Virus record (IMG/VR): IMGVR_UViG_3300046798_000131 | Location: 1 to 26,618 of that record | Strand: one strand, 5' to 3' | DNA from: a virus | Length of the DNA: 26,618 bases | Program-made: the position numbers and the translations under genes | The notes under the pieces: generated by a model | Told to the model about the DNA's origin: nothing | Databases searched by the model: none | The model's input: only the letters and a program-made list of their open reading frames with translations | Shown: positions 5,453 through 13,121 of the stretch, one piece after another | Numbering within the stretch: the first letter of the stretch is position 1 | Layout of the letters: each line of letters opens with the position of its first letter

Positions 5453-5815
5453 ATGTTCCAGCGACTCGCGACCGCGCTCCTCTTCCGCCGCCTGGCGCGT
5501 GACCTCGGCGAGGTCGCGGCCGCGCTCCGCCAGCAGAACGCGCTGCTGCTGCGCCTGGCCGACCGCTACGCCCCGGCCGACCCGCCGACCGAGCGGGTGG
5601 AGGTCCGGATGGACACCGGCGTGAGCCACCTCGACGCCACCGAGGCGCAGCTCGCCCAGGAGTATGTGGCGCGGACCCAGCGCGACACCGGGCACATCCC
5701 CGACGACGAAGAGGTGCTGATCTATCTGGCCGATGAGAAGACCCACGACCTGCACCAGCGGCTGGTGGCGCGCGATGCGGACCTGGAGCGCCTGCGGGCG
5801 GCGCGCGAGTGGTGA
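5453..5815 (+). CDS. Hypothetical protein, first gene of the rightward operon (120 aa)
   Basis: The ATG start has a weak AGGA about 8 nt upstream. The N-terminal ~40 residues are amphipathic and helical (MFQRLATALLFRRLARDL, then LRQQNALLLRLADRY), a likely coiled coil. Residues ~43-95 are acidic (VEVRMDTG, DDEEVLIYLADE) and the C-terminus is again helical (LVARDADLERLRAAREW). No family recognised. It overlaps the next gene by GTGA and lies directly before the terminase genes, so a packaging or early-late transition role is possible but unproven. Confidence 0.65.
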   Translation: MFQRLATALLFRRLARDLGEVAAALRQQNALLLRLADRYAPADPPTERVEVRMDTGVSHLDATEAQLAQEYVARTQRDTGHIPDDEEVLIYLADEKTHDLHQRLVARDADLERLRAAREW

Positions 5816-5970
5816 AGCCGGACCCTGTGGACCCGCCGCCTGAGCCCGCCAAGGAGAGTGACCGCTTCCTGCGCCCCCAGCCCCCGGTGCCGATCCCGGC
5901 GCGGGTCCAGCCCCCGCGGGCGCCCGGGCTGGTCGCCTCGGCGGTCCTCGGCTACCGGGTGTGCAAGTGA
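5812..5970 (+). CDS. Small proline-rich protein (52 aa), GTG start
   Basis: A GTG at 5812 overlaps the previous TGA as GTGA, and its own TGA (5968-5970) overlaps the next GTG the same way. It is therefore wedged with coupled junctions on both sides. The product begins MKPDPVDPPPEPAKE and is Pro-rich (runs such as RPQPPVPIPARVQPP) with a short hydrophobic C-terminus (GLVASAVLGYRVCK). It is probably disordered. No function can be assigned; the phased overlaps are the main evidence that it is a real gene. Confidence 0.5.
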   Translation: MKPDPVDPPPEPAKESDRFLRPQPPVPIPARVQPPRAPGLVASAVLGYRVCK

Positions 5971-6620
5971 GCCGGCCCAGCGCGGGTCGCCGCCCCCGCG
6001 GGCGCCCCTCGACCCCGACCTCGGCCCTGGTGCCCGCGGCGGCACGGGTCGACCGGCCGCTCGATGACCTCGAAGCGGTCCTGAACGCGGATGCGATCGA
6101 AGCGTTCGCCAAGGCGGTCGGCGGCCGCGCCGAGCTCGCCGACACGCTGGCGGTCGCGGGCCGCGGCAGCGAGATCGAGCGCATCACGACGCTGCTGCTC
6201 GACCCGCGGTATGCGGCCTGGAGCCTGGGACGGCTCTGCACCCTGGTCGGCCTCACGGTCGCGGACCTCTTCGCCAGCTACCGCAAGGCGATGATCCTGC
6301 GCGCCGGCATCGAAGCGAGCCACATCATCGCCCGGAAGCTGCCGCCGATCGTCACCGACGTGATGGACAAGGCGCTCAGTGACCCGACGGTGGAGCGCCA
6401 CAAGCTCGCGCTCGAACTCGGCCAGCTGCTCGAAAAGAAGGGCGGCCTGGTGGTGCAGCAGAACAACCTCGCGGCGAACCTGGGCGGCACCGCGCCCGGC
6501 GCGCTCGAACAGCTGCAGCAGGCGGTCGGCGACCTGCTGTTCGGCGAGCGCCCGGGGACGGCGGCCGCCGAGGTCATCGAGGCCGAGTCGGTACTCGCGC
6601 CCCCCGCGGAGCCAGCGTAG
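5967..6620 (+). CDS. terS: Probable terminase small subunit (217 aa)
   Basis: It lies immediately before the large terminase (6-bp gap). The start is placed at GTG 5967, which overlaps the preceding stop as GTGA; GTG 5961 is an alternative two codons earlier. A basic, disordered N-terminus is followed by a helical body. Residues ~80-107 (RYAAWSLGRLCTLVGLTVADL) have helix-turn-helix spacing, fitting recognition of packaging-initiation DNA. The central helices (LPPIVTDVMDKAL, VERHKLALELGQLLEKKGG) could form the oligomerisation core, and a Gln/Leu helix and acidic Pro/Ala tail follow. Small terminases diverge strongly, so the call rests on position and HTH-like architecture. Confidence 0.7.
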   Translation: MSRPSAGRRPRGRPSTPTSALVPAAARVDRPLDDLEAVLNADAIEAFAKAVGGRAELADTLAVAGRGSEIERITTLLLDPRYAAWSLGRLCTLVGLTVADLFASYRKAMILRAGIEASHIIARKLPPIVTDVMDKALSDPTVERHKLALELGQLLEKKGGLVVQQNNLAANLGGTAPGALEQLQQAVGDLLFGERPGTAAAEVIEAESVLAPPAEPA

Positions 6621-6622
6621 AC

Positions 6623-6634
6623 GCATATGTATCA
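6623..6634. repeat. GCATATG-containing word over the large-terminase start
   Basis: GCATATGTATCA matches GCATATGCATCA at 608-619 in 11 of 12 bases. It includes the terminase ATG (6627), which has no Shine-Dalgarno upstream. Initiation probably relies on coupling with the small-subunit gene. Confidence 0.25.
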
Positions 6635-8918
6635 CCCGGATGTGATCGCCGAGCGCGAGGCCCAGGCGACGCGCCAGTTCGGGAGCGCCTTCCCGAACGG
6701 CGTCATCCCGTGGTACTCGGTCCCTGACAGCGCCGCGCTGACCGCCAGCGCGATGCAGGCGGTCGACGACGAGGGCGCGCCGACCCGGGCGCTCACGGAG
6801 GACGAAGGGCTGTTCGTGTCGTCGGCGCGGCTGCGCTACATCTACGACTTCCCCTACTTCGCCGAGCGCTTCTGCTGGATCGACATGGAAGGCCACGGCC
6901 TGCGCCGGCTGACGCCGTTCTGGGAGTCGCAGCGCCTCGTGCTCGATCAGCTCGGACGGATCGAGAAAGCGAACCGGGACAACGGCTCCCCCGACGGCCT
7001 GCTGCTGAACATCCTCAAGGCGCGGCAGCTCGGCGTGTCCACCCTCTCCGAGGCGCTGGTCGCGCACCGCATCATCACCCGCGCCCACATCCGGGCCCTG
7101 GCCGCGGCCGACGTCGAGGAACAGGCCGGGTATCTGTTCCGGATGGTGGTGCGGATCTACGACCAGCTGCCCTGGTTCCTGCGGCCGCGCAAGGTCTACT
7201 TCAACAAGAACCGCGAGCTCAGTCTGGCGAACTCGTCGTTCCTGAAGACCGCCTGGGGCAAGTCGACCCGCGGCGCGCTCCAGAGCGTGAGCGGCGCTGA
7301 AGGCAGCAAGGGCTCGATCGGCCGCGGCCAGACCTACTCGGTGGTGCACATCAGCGAGCTCCCGACCTGGGAGAACCCGGAGCAGCTCGACACCGCGCTC
7401 CTCCCGGCGATCCCCTACGCGCCCGACACGCTGGTGCTGTACGAGGCGACCGCGGAGTTCGCCGGCGACTGGTGGCACAAGCACTGGCTGGCGAGCGGAG
7501 AAGGTGAAGGCCGCTTCAAGAACATCTTCATCCCGTGGTCGGCCGAGCCGAAGAAGTACACCCTGCCCGCGCCGGTCGACTGGACGCCGCTCGCCTCGAC
7601 GACCACCCACGCCACCAAGTGCGAGCGGGACTCGCCGAAGTGGTTCGCCGGGAAGACGGTCACCCTGACCCGGGACCAGCTGTACTGGTACGAGCGGACC
7701 CGCGCCTTCTACGAGAAGAAGGGCCAGCTCTACAAGTTCCTCAAGGAGTACCCCGCCGACGACCAGGAGTGCTTCCAGTATGCCGGCCGCTCGGTGTTCA
7801 CCCTGGAGCAGCTCGAACAGATCGACCAGGCCGGCTCCCGCCCGCTCTTGGACGTCTGGGCGGTCGAGCCCGCGCTGGAGATCGCGCAGCTGCGGCGCGA
7901 CCCCACCACCGCGAGCGCCGACCTCCAGGCCAAGCGGATCGTGCCGCCGCTCGCGCCGCACGTCACGCGGCTCTCGACCCGGGTGAGTCACGAGATCGAA
8001 CCGGTGCCGCCGGGGTATGGCTTCCGCCGGCTCGATAAGGCGCAGCTCGCCAGCCTGCCGAACCTGCGCCAGGGGGTGTTCTCGATCTGGGAGTACCCGC
8101 GGCTCCGGGGCAACCGCCGCTACATCCTCGGGGTGGACGTGAGCGATGGGCTCGGCCAGGACTACAGCGTGGTCGATGTCATCCGCCAGCCGACCATCGA
8201 AGAGCCTGCCGAGCAGGTCGCGCAGTACGTCACCAACGTGCTCGACCCCAAGGCGCTCGCCTTCATCTGCGACGCGATCGGCCGCTACTACTGCGACAGC
8301 GACGGCATCGAGGCGCTCGCCGCGATCGAGACCAACAACCACGGCTTGGCGACGCAGGACACGCTGCAGCTGCACCTCGGGTACTGCCACTTCTACGTCT
8401 GGGAGTATGCCGACGCGGCGAGCGTCGAGCGGCGCTACAGCACACGCATCGGGTGGCTGACCTCCCCGCGCACCCGGCCGCTCCTCCTCGCCAGCTTCCA
8501 CGGCGCGGTGACCGCGGTCGACCCGATCAGCCATCAGCCCGATTACATCCTGAACAGCCCGATCACCCGCGGCGAGCTCCGCCACTTCATCACCGCCAGC
8601 ACCATCGGCGAGGCCGAAGCGGCGCGCGGGCAGCACGACGACTGCGTGATGGCGGCGGCGATCGGCTACTACGTCGCCTGGCGCATGGCCGGCGGCGAAG
8701 TCGAACCGGTCGCCGAGCGGCGCCGCCGCCACGCCGCCTTCAACGCGCTGGCGAAAGAACGCCAGATCGAACGCCCCGACTACCGCAACTCCCCGGCGAC
8801 CACCGAGGACGCCGACGACCTGGAGACCGACCATGAAGAACGCGCCAGCAGCGACGACTACTACACCCTCAGCGATGAGACCGCGGGGATCTACTTCGAC
8901 GACCGCACCCGCGCCTGA
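6627..8918 (+). CDS. terL: Terminase large subunit (ATPase and nuclease, 763 aa)
   Basis: This is the motor that pumps DNA into the prohead and cuts it. The ATPase domain shows a Walker A-type LKARQLGVSTL (residues ~130-140), a Walker B-type VVHISELPTW (~239-248, with E244 as the likely catalytic Glu in the S-E form seen in some terminases) and the coupling motif LYEATAEF (~271-278). The nuclease domain has the three expected acidic positions: GVDVSDG (D504), AIETNNHG (E568) and HDDCVMA (D671/D672). Length is on the long side for the family, with a ~100-residue N-terminal extension and a ~65-residue charged C-terminal tail. All key residues are present, so it should be active. There is no clear Shine-Dalgarno. 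Confidence 0.95.
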   Translation: MYHPDVIAEREAQATRQFGSAFPNGVIPWYSVPDSAALTASAMQAVDDEGAPTRALTEDEGLFVSSARLRYIYDFPYFAERFCWIDMEGHGLRRLTPFWESQRLVLDQLGRIEKANRDNGSPDGLLLNILKARQLGVSTLSEALVAHRIITRAHIRALAAADVEEQAGYLFRMVVRIYDQLPWFLRPRKVYFNKNRELSLANSSFLKTAWGKSTRGALQSVSGAEGSKGSIGRGQTYSVVHISELPTWENPEQLDTALLPAIPYAPDTLVLYEATAEFAGDWWHKHWLASGEGEGRFKNIFIPWSAEPKKYTLPAPVDWTPLASTTTHATKCERDSPKWFAGKTVTLTRDQLYWYERTRAFYEKKGQLYKFLKEYPADDQECFQYAGRSVFTLEQLEQIDQAGSRPLLDVWAVEPALEIAQLRRDPTTASADLQAKRIVPPLAPHVTRLSTRVSHEIEPVPPGYGFRRLDKAQLASLPNLRQGVFSIWEYPRLRGNRRYILGVDVSDGLGQDYSVVDVIRQPTIEEPAEQVAQYVTNVLDPKALAFICDAIGRYYCDSDGIEALAAIETNNHGLATQDTLQLHLGYCHFYVWEYADAASVERRYSTRIGWLTSPRTRPLLLASFHGAVTAVDPISHQPDYILNSPITRGELRHFITASTIGEAEAARGQHDDCVMAAAIGYYVAWRMAGGEVEPVAERRRRHAAFNALAKERQIERPDYRNSPATTEDADDLETDHEERASSDDYYTLSDETAGIYFDDRTRA

Positions 8919-8936
8919 GCCGAGCGGCCGAGCGGC

Positions 8937-8953
8937 GCAGCACGTCGTGCTGC
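8937..8953. promoter_or_regulatory. 17-bp palindrome upstream of a ribbon-helix-helix gene
   Basis: GCAGCACG (8937-8944) and CGTGCTGC (8946-8953) are exact reverse complements around one T. It lies between the large-terminase stop and the start of the next gene, whose product looks like a ribbon-helix-helix DNA-binding protein. A self-regulatory operator is the natural guess; as RNA it would be a hairpin just before the ribosome-binding site. Confidence 0.5.
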
Positions 8954-8970
8954 AGGAGATAGAGGCGAGC

Positions 8971-9285
8971 GTGGCGACGATGCACCAGCTGCTGCACGAG
9001 TACGCCAGCGAGCTGAAGTTGCCGGCGGGTCTGCACCTCGCGCCGACCGAGGTCGCCGCGCTGGAGGAGCTGCTCGGCGTCTCGATGCCGCTGACCCCGA
9101 GCTCGCTGCGCACCGCGATCGAGCGGCTGGCCTCGGTGCGGATCGGCGACATCCGGATCCCGTTCACGCCCGGGCAGCTCGCCGAGCTCCAGCACCGGGC
9201 GGCGAAGCGCGGGCGCACGGTCGAGGCCGAGATTCGGGCGGTGGTGGCGCGGATCGAGGACGAGCTGTTCTACCAGGGCGGCTAG
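8971..9285 (+). CDS. Ribbon-helix-helix-like (Arc/CopG-type) protein (104 aa)
   Basis: The frame stays open upstream into the terminase gene, but that part is shadow. The best start is GTG 8971, with GAGG five bases before it and AGGAG at 8954-8958; GTG 8947 and ATG 8980 are alternatives. Residues ~1-55 are helical (MHQLLHEYASEL, PTEVAALEELLG). The C-terminal ~40 residues, from IRIPFTPGQLAEL through AAKRGRTVEAEIRAVVARI, match the strand-helix-helix pattern of Arc/FitA-type DNA-binding proteins. Placement right after the terminase and behind a perfect palindrome suggests a late-operon regulator that may autoregulate. No toxin partner of recognisable type is adjacent. Confidence 0.65.
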   Translation: MATMHQLLHEYASELKLPAGLHLAPTEVAALEELLGVSMPLTPSSLRTAIERLASVRIGDIRIPFTPGQLAELQHRAAKRGRTVEAEIRAVVARIEDELFYQGG

Positions 9286-9369
9286 GTGCGCAGTCTGGCC
9301 GTGCTGAGTGCGTTGGTGGCGCTGTGCTACCTGCTCGCGTGGCCGTTCGGGAGAGGGAGACGACGCTGA
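9286..9369 (+). CDS. Membrane micro-protein (27 aa), GTG start
   Basis: The GTG directly follows the previous TAG with no gap, and its TGA overlaps the next ATG (TGATG at 9367-9371). The product is one hydrophobic segment of about 18 residues (LAVLSALVALCYLLAWPF) flanked by a single Arg near the N-terminus and an Arg-rich tail (GRGRRR). By the positive-inside rule the C-terminus would be cytoplasmic. It is too short to assign; holin-like or inhibitor-like peptides look similar. Its reality rests on perfect phasing between two genes. Confidence 0.4.
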   Translation: MRSLAVLSALVALCYLLAWPFGRGRRR

Positions 9370-9857
9370 TGGCTTTGCACGATTACTGGTGTCAGGTCTG
9401 CGGGCAGGTCCTGACCGACATCAACGTCCCGATCGCGATCGGGGCGACCAAGGGCGCGCCGCTGCACTGCGACCGCCCCGCCGCCTGGATCCCGCAGGTC
9501 GGGCGGATGGACGCCTACGAGCCGCTGCAGGAGTTCGAGACCTACGACGGCCAGAACCGCAAGGTCACGATCGACTCGCTCAAGAAGCTGCGCGACGTCG
9601 AGCGCCAGTCGGAGATCGATGCGCGCAACGGCGAGGGGCAGCAGATCAACTGGCGCCGCTACAGCAACGATCGCTCGAACCTCCACAGCCACAGCCTCGC
9701 GCCCGGCTGGACCGGCGGCGCGCAGCCCGACCCGGCGTTCGTCAAGAAGCACGGCAGCCGGATCCGCCGCGACGCCGCGGTCGCCGACACCGAGTATGGG
9801 CCCGGCGTCAGTGACGCCACGCCCTCCGCGCTCGACCACCTCTCGAAGGATGCATAG
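9369..9857 (+). CDS. Zinc-ribbon phage protein (162 aa)
   Basis: The ATG at 9369 overlaps the micro-ORF stop and has an AGGGAG stretch about 12 nt upstream; the longer in-frame reading is not needed. The N-terminus has WCQVCGQV and, about 25 residues later, LHCDRPAAW, a split Cys/His zinc ribbon similar to the FmdB-type ribbons often encoded by phages next to packaging genes. The middle (FETYDGQNRKVTIDSLKKL) and the basic, Asn/His/Ser-rich C-terminal half show no known domain. Position between terminase and portal fits a virion assembly or DNA-binding role, not established. Confidence 0.65.
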   Translation: MALHDYWCQVCGQVLTDINVPIAIGATKGAPLHCDRPAAWIPQVGRMDAYEPLQEFETYDGQNRKVTIDSLKKLRDVERQSEIDARNGEGQQINWRRYSNDRSNLHSHSLAPGWTGGAQPDPAFVKKHGSRIRRDAAVADTEYGPGVSDATPSALDHLSKDA

Positions 9858-9859
9858 GC

Positions 9860-12019
9860 ATGGCTGACTTCTCCCGCTCCGGCGTCGCTGACCTCGGCCT
9901 CCCCCGCACCAGCGCCGAGCAGCTCCAGCACGGCGACCCGCGCGTCCTCGGCTGGCTGCGCGAGTGGATCCAGGAAGGCGACATGATCAACCGCCAGGAT
10001 CCCTCCTACGACCTGATCGGCAAGGCCCAGGACTACATCGTCGGCAACCAGCTCTCGGCCGACCAGTGCAAGCTGAAGTACCTCCCGCAGGTGGTGATCA
10101 ACGAGACCCGCAAGGCGATGCAGGCGCACGTCGCCGCGATCACCGACCTCAAGCCGGTCGCCGGCTGGAAGACCAATCCCGAGTACCAGGTCCAGGCCAA
10201 CATGCTGAACCAGTACCTCATGGCCGAGTGGATGACGACCATGATGGATCTGGACCTGGGGGACTGTGTGAAGTACTCCCTGGTCGGCGGTACCGGCGAC
10301 CTGGTGATCGACTGGGATCCGCACGCGCCCCACGGCGGCGCCCACCAGCTGACCGCGCGCGACCCGCGCGACACGCTGCCGCTCCGCCCCTCGTTCGGCA
10401 GAAGCAACCAGCTGTGGGAGGGCGTCTGCTTCCGCGAGGAGCACACCGTCAACGTCCTCAAGAGCATGTACCCGATGCAGGCGGCGCTCTTCAAGGCCTC
10501 ACCCGACACGCTCCTCGGGCAGGTGATGGGCCGCTTCCGCACCGGGCTGTCGCGGCTGATCTCACCCGCTGACCCGCTCGACTCGATCGCCTGGCCGGGC
10601 AGCGCCGCCACCACCCGCCGCGCCCGCGCCGGCGCGATCGTCGTCTACCGTGCCTACTTCAAGGACCGCACCCGGAACCTCACCAGCAAGCCGATCCCGA
10701 TGGGCACCCCCGGCGCGAACTGGGCCTACGTGGTGCAGCCGCAGCAGCCGCTCTACCCGCGGATGCGCCTGATCGTCGCGACCGAGGACGCGATCATCTA
10801 CGACGGCCCCAACACCTACTGGCACGGGATGTTCCCGTTCTGCCGGCTGAAACTCTGGAGCGTCCCCTGGCAGTTCCTGGGCGTGCCGCTCTTCAACGAC
10901 CTCCTGCCGCTGCAGGACGCGATCAACGACACGATGCAGGACGTCCGCCTGGCGATGCGGCAGTGGACCAATCCCGACATCACCTACAACCGCACCGCCG
11001 TCAGCGAAGCGACCATGAAGCTGATGGACCCGCGGCGCCCCGGCAAGCGCGTCAAGGTGATGCCCGGTTTCGGCGATCCCTGGAAGAAGGAAGACGGGCC
11101 GAACCCCGCCATCATCCAGATGGGGATCGAGATGTGGGAGAAGCTCACCCAGAAGTTCGCCGACCTCTCGGGCACCGCCAACCTGCAGGCGCTCCTGCAG
11201 CTGCGCCAGATGCCCTCGGCCGACACCATCCAGAAGTACTACGAAGCGCTCACGCCCGAGATCCGCTCTGAAGCGCGCCAGGTCGAACTGTTCCTCCGCG
11301 ACTTCAGCGAGATGGTCAAGATCAACTACTTCCAGTTCCTCAGCCAATCGAAGCGCGTGCAGATCCTCGGGCAGGGCGGGAACATGCTCAACGAGTTCGA
11401 CTTCGATCCGGCGATGTTCGTCCCGGCGCTCCTCCCGCACCAACCGGGCTACACCCCGGAGCTCGACGCCAACAACACCACCCGCGACCAGCGCGCGCAG
11501 TATTTCCACAAGCAGTTCGTGTTCGTGGTGCAGCCGAACTCGGTCCTGGCGATGGACGCTACCGAGCGGAAGATGATGCGGGTGCAGCTCGCGCGCATGG
11601 GCTACTACGACTTCTGGTCGCTGCACGAGACGCTCGAAACGCCGAACGTCGGCGCCCCACCCGCCCTGCCGCTGCCGCCGCTCACCCCGCCGCCCGCCGA
11701 TGTCCTCCAGCAGATCCTCCTCCAGGTGCAGAACACCCAGGGCGCGCTCGGCGTGATGGCGACCGGGGCGATGGGGCTGCCGCAATACACCGACCCGGCG
11801 ACCCAGCGCACCTTCTCGCTCGACCAGGCCTCAGGCCAGATCCTCGAAGTCCGCGTCCCGGTCACCGTCACCGAGCGGCTGCAGGCGCAGGCCTCGCTCG
11901 GCATCGGCCAGACCGTCAACCCCGCCGGCCGGAAAGCCTCCGGCCAGGCCCCGCCCCAGTCCGAGACCAAGGGTGATGAACCCGGCGGGCGGCAAACCAT
12001 CACTGAGTCGAAAAAGTAA
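9860..12019 (+). CDS. Portal protein (P22-like, 719 aa)
   Basis: The portal forms the dodecameric ring through which DNA enters and leaves the capsid. The ATG follows the previous stop by two bases, with AAGGA nine bases upstream. The family signature is the stretch PWQFLGVPLFNDLLPLQD (~336-353) continuing into an AINDTMQDVRLAM helix, preceded by the beta-rich WHGMFPFCRLKLW. Residues ~420-500 are helical (stem/crown), with LSGTANLQALLQLRQM and KYYEALTPEIRSEARQVELFLRDF split across them. The length agrees with P22-type portals. The C-terminal ~90 residues are Pro/Gln-rich and probably disordered. Its place after the terminase is the usual order. Confidence 0.9.
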   Translation: MADFSRSGVADLGLPRTSAEQLQHGDPRVLGWLREWIQEGDMINRQDPSYDLIGKAQDYIVGNQLSADQCKLKYLPQVVINETRKAMQAHVAAITDLKPVAGWKTNPEYQVQANMLNQYLMAEWMTTMMDLDLGDCVKYSLVGGTGDLVIDWDPHAPHGGAHQLTARDPRDTLPLRPSFGRSNQLWEGVCFREEHTVNVLKSMYPMQAALFKASPDTLLGQVMGRFRTGLSRLISPADPLDSIAWPGSAATTRRARAGAIVVYRAYFKDRTRNLTSKPIPMGTPGANWAYVVQPQQPLYPRMRLIVATEDAIIYDGPNTYWHGMFPFCRLKLWSVPWQFLGVPLFNDLLPLQDAINDTMQDVRLAMRQWTNPDITYNRTAVSEATMKLMDPRRPGKRVKVMPGFGDPWKKEDGPNPAIIQMGIEMWEKLTQKFADLSGTANLQALLQLRQMPSADTIQKYYEALTPEIRSEARQVELFLRDFSEMVKINYFQFLSQSKRVQILGQGGNMLNEFDFDPAMFVPALLPHQPGYTPELDANNTTRDQRAQYFHKQFVFVVQPNSVLAMDATERKMMRVQLARMGYYDFWSLHETLETPNVGAPPALPLPPLTPPPADVLQQILLQVQNTQGALGVMATGAMGLPQYTDPATQRTFSLDQASGQILEVRVPVTVTERLQAQASLGIGQTVNPAGRKASGQAPPQSETKGDEPGGRQTITESKK

Positions 12020-12031
12020 CCGGAGGTTCGC

Positions 12032-12793
12032 ATGACACGCCCGCGCCCCATCGACGCTACCCCCACCGACGGCCCGACCGCGCCGATGGTGGAGGTCTAC
12101 TTCTACACGACGCCGACCGGCGCGACGCTGACGCTCACCCTCGACCAGGGCGGCGCGGTGCTGCCCGGCGTGCCGATGACCGCCCACGGCCGCCCCGACG
12201 CGCAGCGGGTGGCGCTCCCCGCGGGGACCGGCCAGCAGGGCGCGACGCTCGACGTGACCGCGGTGCATCCCGACCCGGCGCTCGTCTACCCGGTGTTCCA
12301 CGGGCGCGGCGTGCTCACGCCGTCGACGACCGGCGAGGCGACCTACCAGTTCGACGACGTGCACCTGGTGGCGCTGCCGGCCGTGCCGGTCACCCCGCCC
12401 GACCCGCCGGGCCTCCCCGAGCCGCCGAACCCGAACGATCCGTTCGACACCATCCTCTGGGTCTACAACCAGGGCAGCTTCAACCTGGCGACGACGCGCG
12501 GCTGCGGCGAGTTCGTCGAGGCGTGCGCGCTGACGCTCTTCACCTACACCTCGCCGGCGTGGGGCCACGTCCGCAAAACCCCCGGCCAGGTCCAGTGGAA
12601 CGGCCACGCCGTCGACGCGATCCACGCGCTCGCGGGCGACTACACCGGCATCTGGGACATCATCACCAACAGCCAGGTCCCGGGCGCCGCGCCCGCCTTC
12701 AACTTCGCTGGCCCCGCCGACCCGATGCTCTGGTATCCGGGCAACCTCGCGGCGCCGCCGCCGGCCAGCCGTCGCAAGGCCGCCCACCGCTGA
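12032..12793 (+). CDS. Virion-associated protein with possible Cys/His/Asp hydrolase domain (253 aa)
   Basis: GGAGG lies five bases before the ATG. Residues ~18-116 form a beta-rich domain (VEVYFYTTPTGATLTLTLDQ), followed by a Pro hinge (~117-137). The C-terminal domain (~138-238) contains GCGEFVEACALTLF (C158, C165), WGHVRKTPGQ (H179) and NGHAVDAI (H192, D195), then IWDIITNS (D209). This set of conserved-looking Cys, His and Asp residues recalls papain-like or amidase folds and a phage domain I have seen described only as hypothetical. A tail- or head-associated peptidoglycan hydrolase is plausible, but catalysis is inference. It is followed by a strong hairpin. Confidence 0.55.
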   Translation: MTRPRPIDATPTDGPTAPMVEVYFYTTPTGATLTLTLDQGGAVLPGVPMTAHGRPDAQRVALPAGTGQQGATLDVTAVHPDPALVYPVFHGRGVLTPSTTGEATYQFDDVHLVALPAVPVTPPDPPGLPEPPNPNDPFDTILWVYNQGSFNLATTRGCGEFVEACALTLFTYTSPAWGHVRKTPGQVQWNGHAVDAIHALAGDYTGIWDIITNSQVPGAAPAFNFAGPADPMLWYPGNLAAPPPASRRKAAHR

Positions 12794-12806
12794 CCGTCGC
12801 GCGGGC

Positions 12807-12862
12807 GCGGCGTCGCTCACTGGGATCCGTTGGCTTGCCATGGTCGACGGGAGCGACGCCGC
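12807..12862 (+). terminator. Long GC-rich hairpin, possible terminator or RNA processing site
   Basis: GCGGCGTCGCTC (12807-12818) pairs perfectly with GAGCGACGCCGC (12851-12862), a 12-bp stem. The 32-nt loop holds inner pairs CCGT/ACGG (12827-12830, 12847-12850) and TGGC/GCCA. It lies 13 nt after a stop codon in the largest gap of the rightward operon. No U-run follows, so factor-independent termination is uncertain. A TTGACG -35-like word at 12904-12909 with only a poor -10 could restart transcription. Confidence 0.45.
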
Positions 12863-12943
12863 CCCACGCGCCGGCAGGTCCGCGCGCCGACCGGAGGGGG
12901 ATCTTGACGGCTCCGCATTCTCCCCTGACGCTAACCGACAGCC

Positions 12944-13117
12944 ATGCCGCTCACCCCCTCGGGCCGCAACGTCCTCGCCTCGATGCAGACGCAGTACGGC
13001 GCCGACAAGGGCGAGCGGGTGTTCTACGCGACGGCGACCAAGAAGCCCGCGCTCGGCCAGAAGTGGCATGGCAAGGCGGGCTCGCCGACCGCCCCTCGGA
13101 GCCTAGCCAAGCGATAA
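12944..13117 (+). CDS. Small basic phage protein of the 'GKKVMxSMxxQYGxxKGExVFYA' type (57 aa)
   Basis: Translated from ATG 12944; an in-frame TAA at 12932 rules out an earlier start. The protein has the phrase SGRNVLASMQTQYGADKG followed by ERVFYATATKK. This is a pattern common to short phage proteins of unknown function whose genes sit near capsid genes; they usually read MPLTxxGKKVM with a QYG and a VFYA. The C-terminus is basic (SLAKR). No Shine-Dalgarno is evident; a GGAG at 12893-12896 is about 48 nt away and could pair with CTCC downstream. The family resemblance is recalled, not searched. Confidence 0.65.
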   Translation: MPLTPSGRNVLASMQTQYGADKGERVFYATATKKPALGQKWHGKAGSPTAPRSLAKR

Positions 13118-13121
13118 GCCG

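Noticed and set aside
8833-8970. Longer N-terminus for the ribbon-helix-helix gene from ATG 8833
   Set aside because: The extra part overlaps the terminase end and reads as Thr/Ser/Pro shadow; GTG 8971 has a better ribosome site.
5952-9218. Open frame of 1088 codons on the minus strand
   Set aside because: It is antisense to the terminase genes, whose motifs are clear. Long antisense frames are expected in GC-rich coding DNA. The predicted protein is an Arg/Val/Gly-rich string with no recognisable domain.
8971-9369. Toxin-antitoxin pair made of the RHH protein and the membrane peptide
   Set aside because: A type II-like pair came to mind, but a membrane peptide is not a usual RHH partner, and the genes sit inside a late structural operon. 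There is no supporting motif.
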